Below, in pieces: positions 1 through 18,000 of a stretch of 64,000 bases of DNA. The notes under the pieces are model-generated. The model had not been told where the DNA came from, ran no database searches, and saw only the letters and a program-made list of their open reading frames with translations. Numbering within the stretch: the first letter of the stretch is position 1; each line of letters starts with the position of its first letter. The DNA is from Amia ocellicauda (lineage: Eukaryota > Chordata > Actinopteri > Amiiformes > Amiidae), in contig NC_089863.1 of assembly GCF_036373705.1 (NCBI RefSeq), forward strand, positions 9,078,357 through 9,142,356, in the 5' to 3' direction. The position numbers were made by a program, and so were the translations under genes.

Positions 1-3000
1 AAAACAGCACAAAATAACACAACATGAATGAGCATCACAACAGCACAAAATAACACCACATGAATGAGCTTTACAACAGCACAAAATAACACATTAATGA
101 GCTTCACAACAGCACAATATAACACAACATGAATGAGCTTTACAAGAGCACAAAATAACATTAATGAGCTTCACAACAGCACAATATAACACAACATGAA
201 TGAGCTTTACAACAGCACAATATAACACAAGATGAATGAGTTTTACAACAGCACAGAATAACACATTAATGAGCTTCACAACAGCACAACATGAATGAGC
301 TTTACAACAGCACAAAAAAACACAACATGAATGAGCTTTACAACAACACAAAATAACACAACATGAATGAGCTTTACAACAACACAAAATAACACAACAT
401 GAATGAGCTTTACAACAACACAATATAACAACATGAATGAGCTTTACAACAGCACAATATAACACAACATGAATGAGCTTTACAACAGCACAAAATGACA
501 CAACATGAATGAGCTTTACAACAGCACAAAATAACAACATTAATGAGCTTCACAACAGCACAACATGAATGAGCTTTACAACAGCACAAAATAACACAAC
601 ATGAATGAGCTTTAGAAGAACACAAAATAACAACATTAATGAGCTTCACAACAGCACAATATAACACAACATGAAGGAGCTTCACAACAGCACAAAATAA
701 CACATTAATGAGCTTCACAACAGCACAATATAACACAACATGAATGAGCTTTACAACAGCACAATATAACACAACATGAATGAGCTTTACAACAGCACAA
801 AATAACACATTAATGAGCTTCACAACAGCACAACATGAATGAGCTTTACAACAGCACAAAATAACACAACATGAATGAGCTTTAAAACAGCACAATATAA
901 CAAAATGAATGAGCTTTACAACAACACAATATAACACAACATGAATGAGCTTAACAACAGGACAATATAACACAACATGAATAAGCTTTACAACACCACA
1001 ATATAACACAACATGAATGAGCTTTACAACAGCACAATATAACACAACATGAATGAGCTTCACAACAGCACAACATGAATGATCTTTACAACAGCACAAA
1101 ATAACACAACATGAATGAGCTTTACAACAGCACAATATAACACAACATGAATGAGCTTTACAACAGCACAATATAACACAACATGAATGAGCTTCACAAC
1201 AGCACAAAATAACATTAATGAGCTTCACAACAGCACAACATGAATGAGCTTTACAACAGCACAAAATAACACAACATGAATGAGCTTTACAACAGCACAA
1301 AATAACACAACATGAATGAGCTTTACAACAGCACAATATAACAAAATGAATGACCTTTACAACAACACAATATAACACAACATGAATGAGCTTAATAACA
1401 GCACAATATAACACAACATGAATGAGCTTTACAACAGCACAATATAACACAACATGAATGAGCTTTACAACAGCACAATATAACACAACATGAATGAGCT
1501 TCACAACAGCACAATATAACACACCATGAATGAGCTTTACAACAGCACAAAATAACACAACATGAATGAGATTTACAACAGCACAAAATAACACATTAAT
1601 GAGCTTCACAACAGCACAACATGAATGAGCTTTACAACAGCACAATATAACACAACATGAATGAGCTTTACAACAACACAAAATAACACAACATGAATGA
1701 GCTTCACAACAGCACAATATAACACAACATGAATGAGCTTTACAACAGCACAAAATAACACATTAATGAGCTTCACAACAGCACAACATGAATGAGCTTT
1801 ACAACAGCACAAAATAACACATTAATGAGCTTCACAACAGCACAACATGAATGAGCTTTACAACAGAACAAAATAACACATGAATGAGCTTTAGAACAGC
1901 ACAATATAACACACCATGAATGAGCTTTACAACAGCACAATATAACAACATGAATGAGCTTTACAACAGCACAATATAACAACATGAATGAGCTTTACAA
2001 CAGCACAAAATAACACATTAATGAGCTTCACAACAGCACAACATGAATGAGCTTCACAACAGCACAAAATAACACAACATGAATGAGCTTTACAACAGCA
2101 CAATATAACAACATGAATGAGCTTTACAACAGCACAAAATAACACATTAATGAGCTTCACAACAGCACAACATGAATGAGCTTCACAACAGCACAAAATA
2201 ACACAACATGAATGAGCTTTACAACAGCACAAAATAACAACATTAATGAGATTTACAACAACACAAAATAACAACATGAATGAGCTTCACAACAGCACAA
2301 TATAACAACATGAATGAGCTTCACAACAGCACAAAATAACACATTAATGAGCTTCACAACAGCACAAAATAACACAACATGAATGAGCTTAACAACAGCA
2401 CAATATAACACAACATGAATGAGCTTTACAATAGCACAAAATAACAACATTAATGAGCTTCACAACAGCACAAAATAACACAACATGAATGAGCTTTACA
2501 ACAGCACAATATAACAACATGAATGAGCTTTACAACAACACAAAATAACAACATGAATGAGCTTCACAACAGCACAAAAAAACACAACATGAATGAGCTT
2601 CACAACAGCACAATATAACACAACATGAATGAGCTTCACAACAGTACAAAATAACACATTAATGAGCTTCACAACAGCACAAAATAACACAACATGAATG
2701 AGATTTACAACAGCACAAAATAACACATTAATGAGCTTCACAACAGCACAACATGAATGAGCTTTACAACAGCACAATATAACACAACATGAATGAGCTT
2801 CACAACAGCACAAAATAACACAACATGAATGAGCTTTACAACAGCACAATATAACAACATGAATGAGCTTTACAACAGCACAAAATAACACATTAATGAG
2901 CTTCACAACAGCACAACATGAATGAGCTTCACAACAGCACAAAATAACACAACATGAATGAGCTTTACAACAGCACAATATAACACAACATGAATGAGCT

Positions 3001-6000
3001 TCACAACAGCACAAAATAACATTAATGAGCTTCACAACAGCACAACATGAATGAGCTTTACAACAGCACAAAATAACACAACATGAATGAGCTTTACAAC
3101 AGCACAAAATAACACAACATGAATGAGCTTTACAACAGCACAATATAACACAACATGAATGAGCTTTACAACAGCACAATATAACACAACATGAATGAGC
3201 TTTACAACAGCACAATATAACACAACATTAAGGAGCTTTACAACAGCACAATATAACACAACATGAATGATCTTCACAACAACACAACATGAATGAGCTT
3301 TACAACAGCACAAAATAACACATTAATGAGCTTCACAACAGCACAACATGAATGAGCTTTACAACAGCACAATATAACACAACATGAATGAGCTTTACAA
3401 CAACACAAAATAACACAACATGAATGAGCTTCAAAACAGCACAATATAACACAACATGAATGAGCTTCACAACAGCACAACATAACATCATGAATGAGCT
3501 TTACAACAGCACAAAATAACACATTAATGAGCTTCAAAACAGCACAAAATAACACAACATGAATGAGCATCACAACAGCACAAAATAACACCACATGAAT
3601 GAGCTTTACAACAGCACAAAATAACACATTAATGAGCTTCACAACAGCACAATATAACACAACATGAATGAGCTTTACAAGAGCACAAAATAACATTAAT
3701 GAGCTTCACAACAGCACAATATAACACAACATGAATGAGCTTTACAACAGCACAATATAACACAAGATGAATGAGTTTTACAACAGCACAGAATAACACA
3801 TTAATGAGCTTCACAACAGCACAACATGAATGAGCTTTACAACAGCACAAAAAAACACAACATGAATGAGCTTTACAACAACACAAAATAACACAACATG
3901 AATGAGCTTTACAACAACACAAAATAACACAACATGAATGAGCTTTACAACAACACAATATAACAACATGAATGAGCTTTACAACAGCACAATATAACAC
4001 AACATGAATGAGCTTTACAACAGCACAAAATGACACAACATGAATGAGCTTTACAACAGCACAAAATAACAACATTAATGAGCTTCACAACAGCACAACA
4101 TGAATGAGCTTTACAACAGCACAATATAACACAACATGAATGAGCTTTACAACAACACAAAATAACACAACATGAATGAGCTTCACAACAGCACAATATA
4201 ACACAACATGAATGAGCTTTACAACAGCACAAAATAACACATTAATGAGCTTCACAACAGCACAACATGAATGAGCTTTACAACAGCACAAAATAACACA
4301 TTAATGAGCTTCACAACAGCACAACATGAATGAGCTTTACAACAGCACAAAACACATGAATGAGCTTTAGAACAGCACAATATAACACACCATGAATGAG
4401 CTTTACAACAGCACAATATAACAACATGAATGAGCTTTACAACAGCACAATATAACAACATGAATGAGCTTTACAACAGCACAAAATAACACATTAATGA
4501 GCTTCACAACAGCACAACATGAATGAGCTTCACAACAGCACAAAATAACACAACATGAATGAGCTTTACAACAGCACAAAATAACACATTAATGAGCTTC
4601 ACAACAGCACAACATGAATGAGCTTCACAACAGCACAAAATAACACATTAATGAGCTTCACAACAGCACAACATGAATGAGCTTCACAACAGCACAAAAT
4701 AACACAACATGAATGAGCTTTACAACAGCACAAAATAACAACATTAATGAGATTTACAACAACACAAAATAACAACATGAATGAGCTTCACAACAGCACA
4801 ATATAACAACATGAATGAGCTTCACAACAGCACAAAATAACACATTAATGAGCTTCACAACAGCACAAAATAACACAACATGAATGAGCTTAACAACAGC
4901 ACAATATAACACAACATGAATGAGCTTTACAATAGCACAAAATAACAACATTAATGAGCTTCACAACAGCACAAAATAACACAACATGAATGAGCTTTAC
5001 AACAGCACAATATAACAACATGAATGAGCTTTACAACAACACAAAATAACAACATGAATGAGCTTCACAACAGCACAAAAAAACACAACATGAATGAGCT
5101 TCACAACAGCACAATATAACACAACATGAATGAGCTTCACAACAGTACAAAATAACACATTAATGAGCTTCACAACAGCACAAAATAACACAACATGAAT
5201 GAGATTTACAACAGCACAAAATAACACATTAATGAGCTTCACAACAGCACAACATGAATGAGCTTTACAACAGCACAATATAACACAACATGAATGAGCT
5301 TCACAACAGCACAAAATAACACAACATGAATGAGCTTTACAACAGCACAATATAACAACATGAATGAGCTTTACAACAGCACAAAATAACACATTAATGA
5401 GCTTCACAACAGCACAACATGAATGAGCTTCACAACAGCACAAAATAACACAACATGAATGAGCTTTACAACAGCACAATATAACACAACATGAATGAGC
5501 TTCACAACAGCACAAAATAACATTAATGAGCTTCACAACAGCACAACATGAATGAGCTTTACAACAGCACAAAATAACACAACATGAATGAGCTTTACAA
5601 CAGCACAAAATAACACAACATGAATGAGCTTTACAACAGCACAATATAACACAACATGAATGAGCTTTACAACAGCACAATATAACAAAATGAATGACCT
5701 TTACAACAACACAATATAACACAACATGAATGAGCTTAATAACAGCACAATATAACACAACATGAATGAGCTTTACAACAGCACAATATAACACAACATG
5801 AATGAGCTTTACAACAGCACAATATAACACAACATGAATGAGCTTTACAACAGCACAATATAACAAAATGAATGACCTTTACAACAACACAATATAACAC
5901 AACATGAATGAGCTTAATAACAGCACAATATAACACAACATGAATGAGCTTTACAACAGCACAATATAACACAACATGAATGAGCTTTACAACAGCACAA

Positions 6001-9000
6001 TATAACACAACATGAATGAGCTTCACAACAGCACAATATAACACACCATGAATGAGCTTTACAACAGCACAAAATAACACAACATGAATGAGATTTACAA
6101 CAGCACAAAATAACACATTAATGAGCTTCACAACAGCACAACATGAATGAGCTTTACAACAGCACAATATAACACAACATGAATGAGCTTTACAACAACA
6201 CAAAATAACACAACATGAATGAGCTTCACAACAGCACAATATAACACAACATGAATGAGCTTTACAACAGCACAAAATAACACATTAATGAGCTTCACAA
6301 CAGCACAACATGAATGAGCTTTACAACAGCACAAAATAACACAACATGAATGAGCTTTACAACAGCACAATATAACAACATGAATGAGCTTTACAACAGC
6401 ACAAAATAACACATTAATGAGCTTCACAACAGCACAACATGAATGAGCTTCACAACAGCACAAAATAACACAACATGAATGAGCTTTACAACAGCACAAA
6501 ATAACAACATTAATGAGATTTACAACAACACAAAATAACAACATGAATGAGCTTCACAACAGCACAATATAACAACATGAATGAGCTTCACAACAGCACA
6601 AAATAACACATTAATGAGCTTCACAACAGCACAAAATAACACAACATGAATGAGCTTAACAACAGCACAATATAACACAACATGAATGAGCTTTACAATA
6701 GCACAAAATAACAACATTAATGAGCTTCACAACAGCACAAAATAACACAACATGAATGAGCTTTACAACAGCACAATATAACAACATGAATGAGCTTTAC
6801 AACAACACAAAATAACAACATGAATGAGCTTCACAACAGCACAAAAAAACACAACATGAATGAGCTTCACAACAGCACAATATAACACAACATGAATGAG
6901 CTTCACAACAGTACAAAATAACACATTAATGAGCTTCACAACAGCACAAAATAACACAACATGAATGAGATTTACAACAGCACAAAATAACACATTAATG
7001 AGCTTCACAACAGCACAACATGAATGAGCTTTACAACAGCACAATATAACACAACATGAATGAGCTTCACAACAGCACAAAATAACACAACATGAATGAG
7101 CTTTACAACAGCACAATATAACAACATGAATGAGCTTTACAACAGCACAAAATAACACATTAATGAGCTTCACAACAGCACAACATGAATGAGCTTCACA
7201 ACAGCACAAAATAACACAACATGAATGAGCTTTACAACAGCACAATATAACACAACATGAATGAGCTTCACAACAGCACAAAATAACATTAATGAGCTTC
7301 ACAACAGCACAACATGAATGAGCTTTACAACAGCACAAAATAACACAACATGAATGAGCTTTACAACAGCACAAAATAACACAACATGAATGAGCTTTAC
7401 AACAGCACAATATAACACAACATGAATGAGCTTTACAACAGCACAATATAACACAACATGAATGAGCTTTACAACAGCACAATATAACACAACATTAAGG
7501 AGCTTTACAACAGCACAATATAACACAACATGAATGATCTTCACAACAACACAACATGAATGAGCTTTACAACAGCACAAAATAACACATTAATGAGCTT
7601 CACAACAGCACAACATGAATGAGCTTTACAACAGCACAATATAACACAACATGAATGAGCTTTACAACAACACAAAATAACACAACATGAATGATCTTCA
7701 AAACAGCACAATATAACACAACATGAATGAGCTTCACAACAGCACAACATAACATCATGAATGAGCTTTACAACAGCACAAAATAACACATTAATGAGCT
7801 TCAAAACAGCACAAAATAACACAACATGAATGAGCATCACAACAGCACAAAATAACACCACATGAATGAGCTTTACAACAGCACAAAATAACACATTAAT
7901 GAGCTTCACAACAGCACAACATGAATGAGCTTCACAACAGCACAAAATAACACAACATGAATGAGCTTTACAACAGCACAATATAACACAAGATGAATGA
8001 GTTTTACAACAGCACAGAATAACACATTAATGAGCTTCACAACAGCACAACATGAATGAGCTTTACAACAGCACAATATAACACAACATGAATGAGCTTT
8101 ACAACAGCACAATATAACACAACATGAATGAGCTTTACAAGAGCACAAAATAACATTAATGAGCTTCACAACAGCACAATATAACACAACATGAATGAGC
8201 TTTACAACAGCACAAAATAACACAAGATGAATGAGTTTTACAACAGCACAGAATAACACATTAATGAGCTTCACAACAGCACAACATGAATGAGCTTTAC
8301 AACAGCACAAAAAAACACAACATGAATGAGCTTTACAACAACACAAAATAACACAACATGAATGAGCTTTACAACAACACAAAATAACACAACATGAATG
8401 AGCTTTACAACAACACAATATAACAACATGAATGAGCTTTACAACAGCACAATATAACACAACATGAATGAGCTTTACAACAGCACAAAATGACACAACA
8501 TGAATGAGCTTTACAACAGCACAAAATAACAACATTAATGAGCTTCACAACAGCACAACATGAATGAGCTTTACAACAGCACAATATAACACAACATGAA
8601 TGAGCTTTACAACAACACAAAATAACACAACATGAATGAGCTTCACAACAGCACAATATAACACAACATGAATGAGCTTTACAACAGCACAAAATAACAC
8701 ATTAATGAGCTTCACAACAGCACAACATGAATGAGCTTTACAACAGCACAAAATAACACATTAATGAGCTTCACAACAGCACAACATGAATGAGCTTTAC
8801 AACAGCACAAAACACATGAATGAGCTTTAGAACAGCACAATATAACACACCATGAATGAGCTTTACAACAGCACAATATAACAACATGAATGAGCTTTAC
8901 AACAGCACAATATAACAACATGAATGAGCTTTACAACAGCACAAAATAACACATTAATGAGCTTCACAACAGCACAACATGAATGAGCTTCACAACAGCA

Positions 9001-12000
9001 CAAAATAACACAACATGAATGAGCTTTACAACAGCACAATATAACAACATGAATGAGCTTTACAACAGCACAAAATAACACATTAATGAGCTTCACAACA
9101 GCACAACATGAATGAGCTTCACAACAGCACAAAATAACACAACATGAATGAGCTTTACAACAGCACAAAATAACAACATTAATGAGATTTACAACAACAC
9201 AAAATAACAACATGAATGAGCTTCACAACAGCACAATATAACAACATGAATGAGCTTCACAACAGCACAAAATAACACATTAATGAGCTTCACAACAGCA
9301 CAAAATAACACAACATGAATGAGCTTAACAACAGCACAATATAACACAACATGAATGAGCTTTACAATAGCACAAAATAACAACATTAATGAGCTTCACA
9401 ACAGCACAAAATAACACAACATGAATGAGCTTTACAACAGCACAATATAACAACATGAATGAGCTTTACAACAACACAAAATAACAACATGAATGAGCTT
9501 CACAACAGCACAAAATAACACAACATGAATGAGCTTCACAACAGCACAATATAACACAACATGAATGAGCTTCACAACAGTACAAAATAACACATTAATG
9601 AGCTTCACAACAGCACAAAATAACACAACATGAATGAGATTTACAACAGCACAAAATAACACATTAATGAGCTTCACAACAGCACAACATGAATGAGCTT
9701 TACAACAGCACAATATAACACAACATGAATGAGCTTCACAACAGCACAAAATAACACAACATGAATGAGCTTTACAACAGCACAATATAACAACATGAAT
9801 GAGCTTTACAACAGCACAAAATAACACATTAATGAGCTTCACAACAGCACAACATGAATGAGCTTCACAACAGCACAAAATAACACAACATGAATGAGCT
9901 TTACAACAGCACAATATAACACAACATGAATGAGCTTCACAACAGCACAAAATAACATTAATGAGCTTCACAACAGCACAACATGAATGAGCTTTACAAC
10001 AGCACAAAATAACACAACATGAATGAGCTTTACAACAGCACAAAATAACACAACATGAATGAGCTTTACAACAGCACAATATAACACAACATGAATGAGC
10101 TTTACAACAGCACAATATAACACAACATGAATGAGCTTTACAACAGCACAATATAACACAAGATTAAGGAGCTTTACAACAGCACAATATAACACAACAT
10201 GAATGATCTTCACAACAACACAACATGAATGAGCTTTACAACAGCACAAAATAACACATTAATGAGCTTCACAACAGCACAACATGAATGAGCTTTACAA
10301 CAGCACAATATAACACAACATGAATGAGCTTTACAACAACACAAAATAACACAACATGAATGAGCTTCAAAACAGCACAATATAACACAACATGAATGAG
10401 CTTCACAACAGCACAACATAACATCATGAATGAGCTTTACAACAGCACAAAATAACACATTAATGAGCTTCAAAACAGCACAAAATAACACAACATGAAT
10501 GAGCATCACAACAGCACAAAATAACACCACATGAATGAGCTTTACAACAGCACAAAATAACACATTAATGAGCTTCACAACAGCACAATATAACACAACA
10601 TGAATGAGCTTTACAAGAGCACAAAATAACATTAATGAGCTTCACAACAGCACAATATAACACAACATGAATGAGCTTTACAACAGCACAATATAACACA
10701 AGATGAATGAGTTTTACAACAGCACAGAATAACACATTAATGAGCTTCACAACAGCACAACATGAATGAGCTTTACAACAGCACAAAAAACACAACATGA
10801 ATGAGCTTTACAACAACACAAAATAACACAACATGAATGAGCTTTACAACAACACAAAATAACACAACATGAATGAGCTTTACAACAACACAATATAACA
10901 ACATGAATGAGCTTTACAACAGCACAATATAACACAACATGAATGAGCTTTACAACAGCACAAAATGACACAACATGAATGAGCTTTACAACAGCACAAA
11001 ATAACAACATTAATGAGCTTCACAACAGCACAACATGAATGAGCTTTACAACAGCACAAAATAACACAACATGAATGAGCTTTAGAAGAACACAAAATAA
11101 CAACATTAATGAGCTTCACAACAGCACAATATAAGACAACATGAATGAGCTTCACAACAGCACAAAATAACACATTAATGAGCTTCACAACAGCACAATA
11201 TAACACAACATGAATGAGCTTTACAACAGCACAATATAACACAACATGAATGAGCTTTACAACAGCACAAAATAACACATTAATGAGCTTCACAACAGCA
11301 CAACATGAATGAGCTTTACAACAGCACAAAATAACACAACATGAATGAGCTTTAAAACAGCACAATATAACAAAATGAATGAGCTTTACAACAACACAAT
11401 ATAACACAACATGAATGAGCTTAACAACAGGACAATATAACACAACATGAATGAGCTTTACAACACCACAATATAACACAACATGAATGAGCTTTACAAC
11501 AGCACAAAATAACACAACATGAATGACCTTTACAACAGCACAAAATAACACATTAATGAGCTTCACAACAGCACAACATGAATGAGCTTCACAACAGCAC
11601 AAAATAACACAACATGAATGAGCTTTACAACAGCACAAAATAACAACATTAATGAGATTTACAACAACACAAAATAACAACATGAATGAGCTTCACAACA
11701 GCACAATATAACAACATGAATGAGCTTCACAACAGCAGAAAATAACACAACATGAATGAGCTTAACAACAGCACAATATAACACAACATGAATGAGCTTT
11801 ACAACAGCACAATATAACAACATGAATGAGCTTTACAACAGCACAAAATAACACATTAATGAGCTTCACAACAGCACAACATGAATGAGCTTCACAACAG
11901 CACAAAATAACACAACATGAATGAGCTTTACAACAGCACAATATAACAACATTAATGAGATTTACAACAACACAAAATAACAACATGAATGAGCTTCACA

Positions 12001-15000
12001 ACAGCACAAAATAACACAACATGAATGAGCTTCACAACAGCACAAAATAACACATTAATGAGCTTTACAACAGCACAAAATAACACAACATGAATGAGCT
12101 TTAGAAGAACACAAAATAACAACATTAATGAGCTTCACAACAGCACAATATAACACAACATGAATGAGCTTCACAACAGCACAAAATAACACATTAATGA
12201 GCTTCACAACAGCACAATATAACACAACATGAATGAGCTTTACAACAGCACAATATAACACAACATGAATGAGCTTTACAACAGCACAAAATAACACATT
12301 AATGAGCTTCACAACAGCACAACATGAATGAGCTTTACAACAGCACAAAATAACACAACATGAATGAGCTTTAAAACAGCACAATATAACAAAATGAATG
12401 AGCTTTACAACAACACAATATAACACAACATGAATGAGCTTAACAACAGGACAATATAACACTACATGAATGAGCTTTACAACACCACAATATAACACAA
12501 CATGAATGAGCTTTACAACAGCACAATATAACACAACATGAATGAGCTTCACAACAGCACAACATGAATGATCTTTACAACAGCACAAAATAACACAACA
12601 TGAATGAGCTTTACAACAGCACAATATAACACAACATGAATGAGCTTTACAACAGCACAATATAACACAACATGAATGAGCTTCACAACAGCACAAAATA
12701 ACATTAATGAGCTTCACAACAGCACAACATGAATGAGCTTTACAACAGCACAAAATAACACAACATGAATGAGCTTTACAACAGCACAAAATAACACAAC
12801 ATGAATGAGCTTTACAACAGCACAATATAACAAAATGAATGACCTTTACAACAACACAATATAACACAACATGAATGAGCTTAATAACAGCACAATATAA
12901 CACAACATGAATGAGCTTTACAACAGCACAATATAACACAACATGAATGAGCTTTACAACAGCACAATATAACACAACATGAATGAGCTTCACAACAGCA
13001 CAATATAACACACCATGAATGAGCTTTACAACAGCACAAAATAACACAACATGAATGAGATTTACAACAGCACAAAATAACACATTAATGAGCTTCACAA
13101 CAGCACAACATGAATGAGCTTTACAACAGCACAATATAACACAACATGAATGAGCTTTACAACAACACAAAATAACACAACATGAATGAGCTTCACAACA
13201 GCACAATATAACACAACATGAATGAGCTTTACAACAGCACAAAATAACACATTAATGAGCTTCACAACAGCACAACATGAATGAGCTTCACAACAGCACA
13301 AAATAACACATGAATGAGCTTTAGAACAGCACAATATAACACACCATGAATGAGCTTTACAACAGCACAATATAACAACATGAATGAGCTTTACAACAGC
13401 ACAATATAACAACATGAATGAGCTTTACAACAGCACAAAATAACACATTAATGAGCTTCACAACAGCACAACATGAATGAGCTTCACAACAGCACAAAAT
13501 AACACAACATGAATGAGCTTTACAACAGCACAATATAACAACATGAATGAGCTTTACAACAGCACAAAATAACACATTAATGAGCTTCACAACAGCACAA
13601 AATAACACAACATGAATGAGCTTTACAACAGCACAAAATAACAACATTAATGAGATTTACAACAACACAAAATAACAACATGAATGAGCTTCACAACAGC
13701 ACAATATAACAACATGAATGAGCTTCACAACAGCACAAAATAACACATTAATGAGCTTCACAACAGCACAAAATAACACAACATGAATGAGCTTAACAAC
13801 AGCACAATATAACACAACATGAATGAGCTTTACAACAGCACAATATAACAACATGAATGAGCTTTACAACAGCACAAAATAACACATTAATGAGCTTCAC
13901 AACAGCACAAAATAAGACAACATGAATGAGCTTTACAACAGCACAATATAACAACATTAATGAGATTTACAACAACACAAAATAACAACATGAATGAGCT
14001 TCACAACAGCACAAAATAACACAACATGAATGAGCTTCACAACAGCACAATATAACACAACATGAATGAGCTTCACAACAGTACAAAATAACACATTAAT
14101 GAGCTTCACAACAGCACAAAATAACACAACATGAATGAGATTTACAACAGCACAAAATAACACATTAATGAGCTTCACAACAGCACAACATGAATGAGCT
14201 TTACAACAGCACAATATAACACAACATGAATGAGCTTTACAACAACACAAAATAACACAACATGAATGAGCTTCACAACAGCACAATATAACAACATGAA
14301 TGAGCTTTACAACAGCACAAAATAACACATTAATGAGCTTCACAACAGCACAACATGAATGAGCTTCACAACAGCACAAAATAACACATGAATGAGCTTT
14401 AGAACAGCACAATATAACACACCATGAATGAGCTTTACAACAGCACAATATAACAACATGAATGAGCTTTACAACAGCACAAAATAACACATTAATTAGC
14501 TTCACAACAGCACAACATGAATGAGCTTCACAACAGCACAAAATAACACAACATGAATGAGCTTTACAACAGCACAATATAACAACATGAATGAGCTTTA
14601 CAACAGCACAAAATAACACATTAATGAGCTTCACAACAGCACAACATGAATGAGCTTCACAACAGCACAAAATAACACAACATGAATGAGCTTTACAACA
14701 GCACAAAATAACAACATTAATGAGATTTACAACAACACAAAATAACAACATGAATGAGCTTTACAACAGCACAATATAACACAACATGAATGAGCTTCAC
14801 AACAGCACAAAATAACACATTAATGAGCTTCACAACAGCACAAAATAACACAACATGAATGAGCTTAACAACAGCACAATATAACACAACATGAATGAGC
14901 TTTACAACAGCACAATATAACAACATGAATGAGCTTTACAACAGCACAAAATAACACATTAATGAGCTTCACAACAGCACAACATGAATGAGCTTCACAA
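1..15000. repeat. Satellite domain A, higher-order repeats of about 2.5-4.5 kb
   Basis: Rare unit variants recur in the same order and mark larger copies. The variant with CAAGATGAATGAGTTTT lies near 228, 3,763, 7,988, 8,222 and 10,698. The block at 2,496-3,215 recurs at 6,763-7,482 (offset 4,267) and at 9,432-10,151 (offset 2,669). The block at 94-540 recurs at 3,629-4,075 (offset 3,535). The block at 4,085-4,291 recurs at 8,545-8,751 (offset 4,460). The near 190-bp difference between offsets 4,267 and 4,460 matches a local duplication around 7,990-8,230. The copies are nearly identical, which implies recent unequal exchange. The boundary with domain B is approximate. Confidence 0.85.
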
Positions 15001-18000
15001 CAGCACAAAATAACACAACATGAATGACCTTTACAACAGCACAATATAACAACATTAATGAGATTTACAACAACACAAAATAACAACATGAATGAGCTTC
15101 ACAACAGCACAAAATAACACAACATGAATGAGCTTCACAACAGCACAATATAACACAACATGAATGAGCTTCACAACAGTACAAAATAACACATTAATGA
15201 GCTTCACAACAGCACAAAATAACACAACATGAATGAGCTTCACAACAGCACAAAATAACACATTAATGAGCTTCACAACAGCACAACATGAATGAGCTTC
15301 ACAACAGCACAATATAACACAACATGAATGAGCTTCACAACAGTACAAAATAACACATTAATGAGCTTCACAACAGCACAAAATAAGACATTAATGAGCT
15401 TCACAACAGCACAACATGAATGAGCTTCACAACAGCACAAAATAACACAACTTGAATGAGCTTTACAACAGCACAATATAACACAACATGAATGACCTTT
15501 ACAACAGCACAATATAACACAACATGAATGAGCTTTACAACAGCACAATTTAACACAACATGAATGCGCTTCACAACATCACAATATAACACAACATGAA
15601 TGACCTTTACAACAGCACAAAATAACATTAATGAGCTTCACAACAGCACAAAATAACACAACATGAATGAGCTTTACAACAGCACAATATAACACAACAT
15701 GAATGAGCTTTACAACAGCACAAAATAACACATTAATGAGCTTCACAACAGCACAAAATAACACAACATGAATGAGCTTTACAACAGCACAAAATAACAA
15801 CATTAATGAGCTTCACAAAAGCACAAAATAACACAACATGAATGACCTTTACAACAGCACAATATAACACAACATGAATGAGCTTTACAACAGCAAAAAA
15901 TAACACATTAATGAGCTTCACAACAGCACAATATGAATGAGCTTTACAACAGCACAAAATAGCACAACATGAATGAGCTTTACAACAGCACAAAATAACA
16001 CAACATGAATGAGCTTTACAATAGCACAAAATAACAACATTAATGAGCGTCACAACAGCACAACATGAATGAGCTTCACAACAGCACAAAATAACAACAT
16101 TAATGAGCTTCACAACAACACAATATAACACAACATGAATGAGCTTCACAAAAGCACAAAGTAACACAACATGAATGACCTTTACAACAGCACAAAATAA
16201 CACATTAATGAGCTTCACAACACCACAACATGAATGAGCTTCACAACAGCACAAAATAACACAACATGAATGAGCTTTACAACAGCACAAAATAACATTA
16301 ATGAGCTTCACAACAGCACAACATGAATGAGCTTCACAACAGCACAAAATAACACAACATGAATGACCTTTACAACAGCACAAAATAACATTAATGAGCT
16401 TCACAACAGCACAACATGAATGAGCTTCACAACAGCACAATATAACAACATGAATGAGCTTTACAACAGCACAAAATAACACATTAATGAGCTTCACAAC
16501 AGCACAACATGAATGAGCTTTACAACAGCACAATATAACAACATTAATGAGATTTACAACAGCACAACATGAATGAGCTTCACAACAGCACAAAATAACA
16601 CAACATGAATGAGCTTCACAACAGCACAATATAACACAACATGAATGAGCTTCACAACAGTACAAAATAACACATTAATGAGCTTCACAACAGCACAAAA
16701 TAACACAACATGAATGAGCTTCACAACAGCACAAAATAACACATTAATGAGCTTCACAACAGCACAACATGAATGAGCTTCACAACAGCACAATATAACA
16801 CAACATGAATGAGCTTCACAACAGTACAAAATAACACATTAATGAGCTTCACAACAGCACAATATAACACATTAATGAGCTTCACAACAGCACAACATGA
16901 ATGAGCTTCACAACAGCACAAAATAACACAACTTGAATGAGCTTCACAACAGCACAATATAACACAACATGAATGAGCTTTACAACAGCACAATATAACA
17001 CAACATGAATGAGCTTTACAACAGCACAATTTAACACAACATGAATGCGCTTCACAACATCACAATATAACACAACATGAATGACCTTTACAACAGCACA
17101 AAATAACATTAATGAGCTTCACAACAGCACAAAATAACACAACATGAATGAGCTTTACAACAGCACAATATAACACAACATGAATGAGCTTTACAACAGC
17201 ACAAAATAACACATTAATGAGCTTCACAACAGCACAAAATAACACAACATGAATGAGCTTTACAACAGCACAAAATAACAACATTAATGAGCTTCACAAA
17301 AGCACAAAATAACACAACATGAATGACCTTTACAACAGCACAAAATAACACATTAATGAGCTTCACAACACCACAACATGAATGAGCTTCACAACAGCAC
17401 AAAATAACACAACATGAATGAGCTTTACAACAGCACAAAATAACATTAATGAGCTTCACAACAGCACAACATGAATGAGCTTCACAACAGCACAAAATAA
17501 CACAACATGAATGACCTTTACAACAGCACAAAATAACATTAATGAGCTTCACAACAGCACAACATGAATGAGCTTCACAACAGCACAAAATAACACAACA
17601 TGAATGACCTTTACAACAGCACAAAATAACATTAATGAGCTTCACAACAGCACAACATGAATGAGCTTCACAACAGCACAATATAACAACATGAATGAGC
17701 TTTACAACAGCACAAAATAACACATTAATGAGCTTCACAACAGCACAACATGAATGAGCTTTACAACAGCACAATATAACAACATTAATGAGATTTACAA
17801 CAACACAAAATAACAACATGAATGAGCTTCACAACAGCACAAAATAACACAACATGAATGAGCTTCACAACAGCACAATATAACACAACATGAATGAGCT
17901 TCACAACAGTACAAAATAACACATTAATGAGCTTCACAACAGCACAAAATAACACAACATGAATGAGCTTCACAACAGCACAAAATAACACATTAATGAG

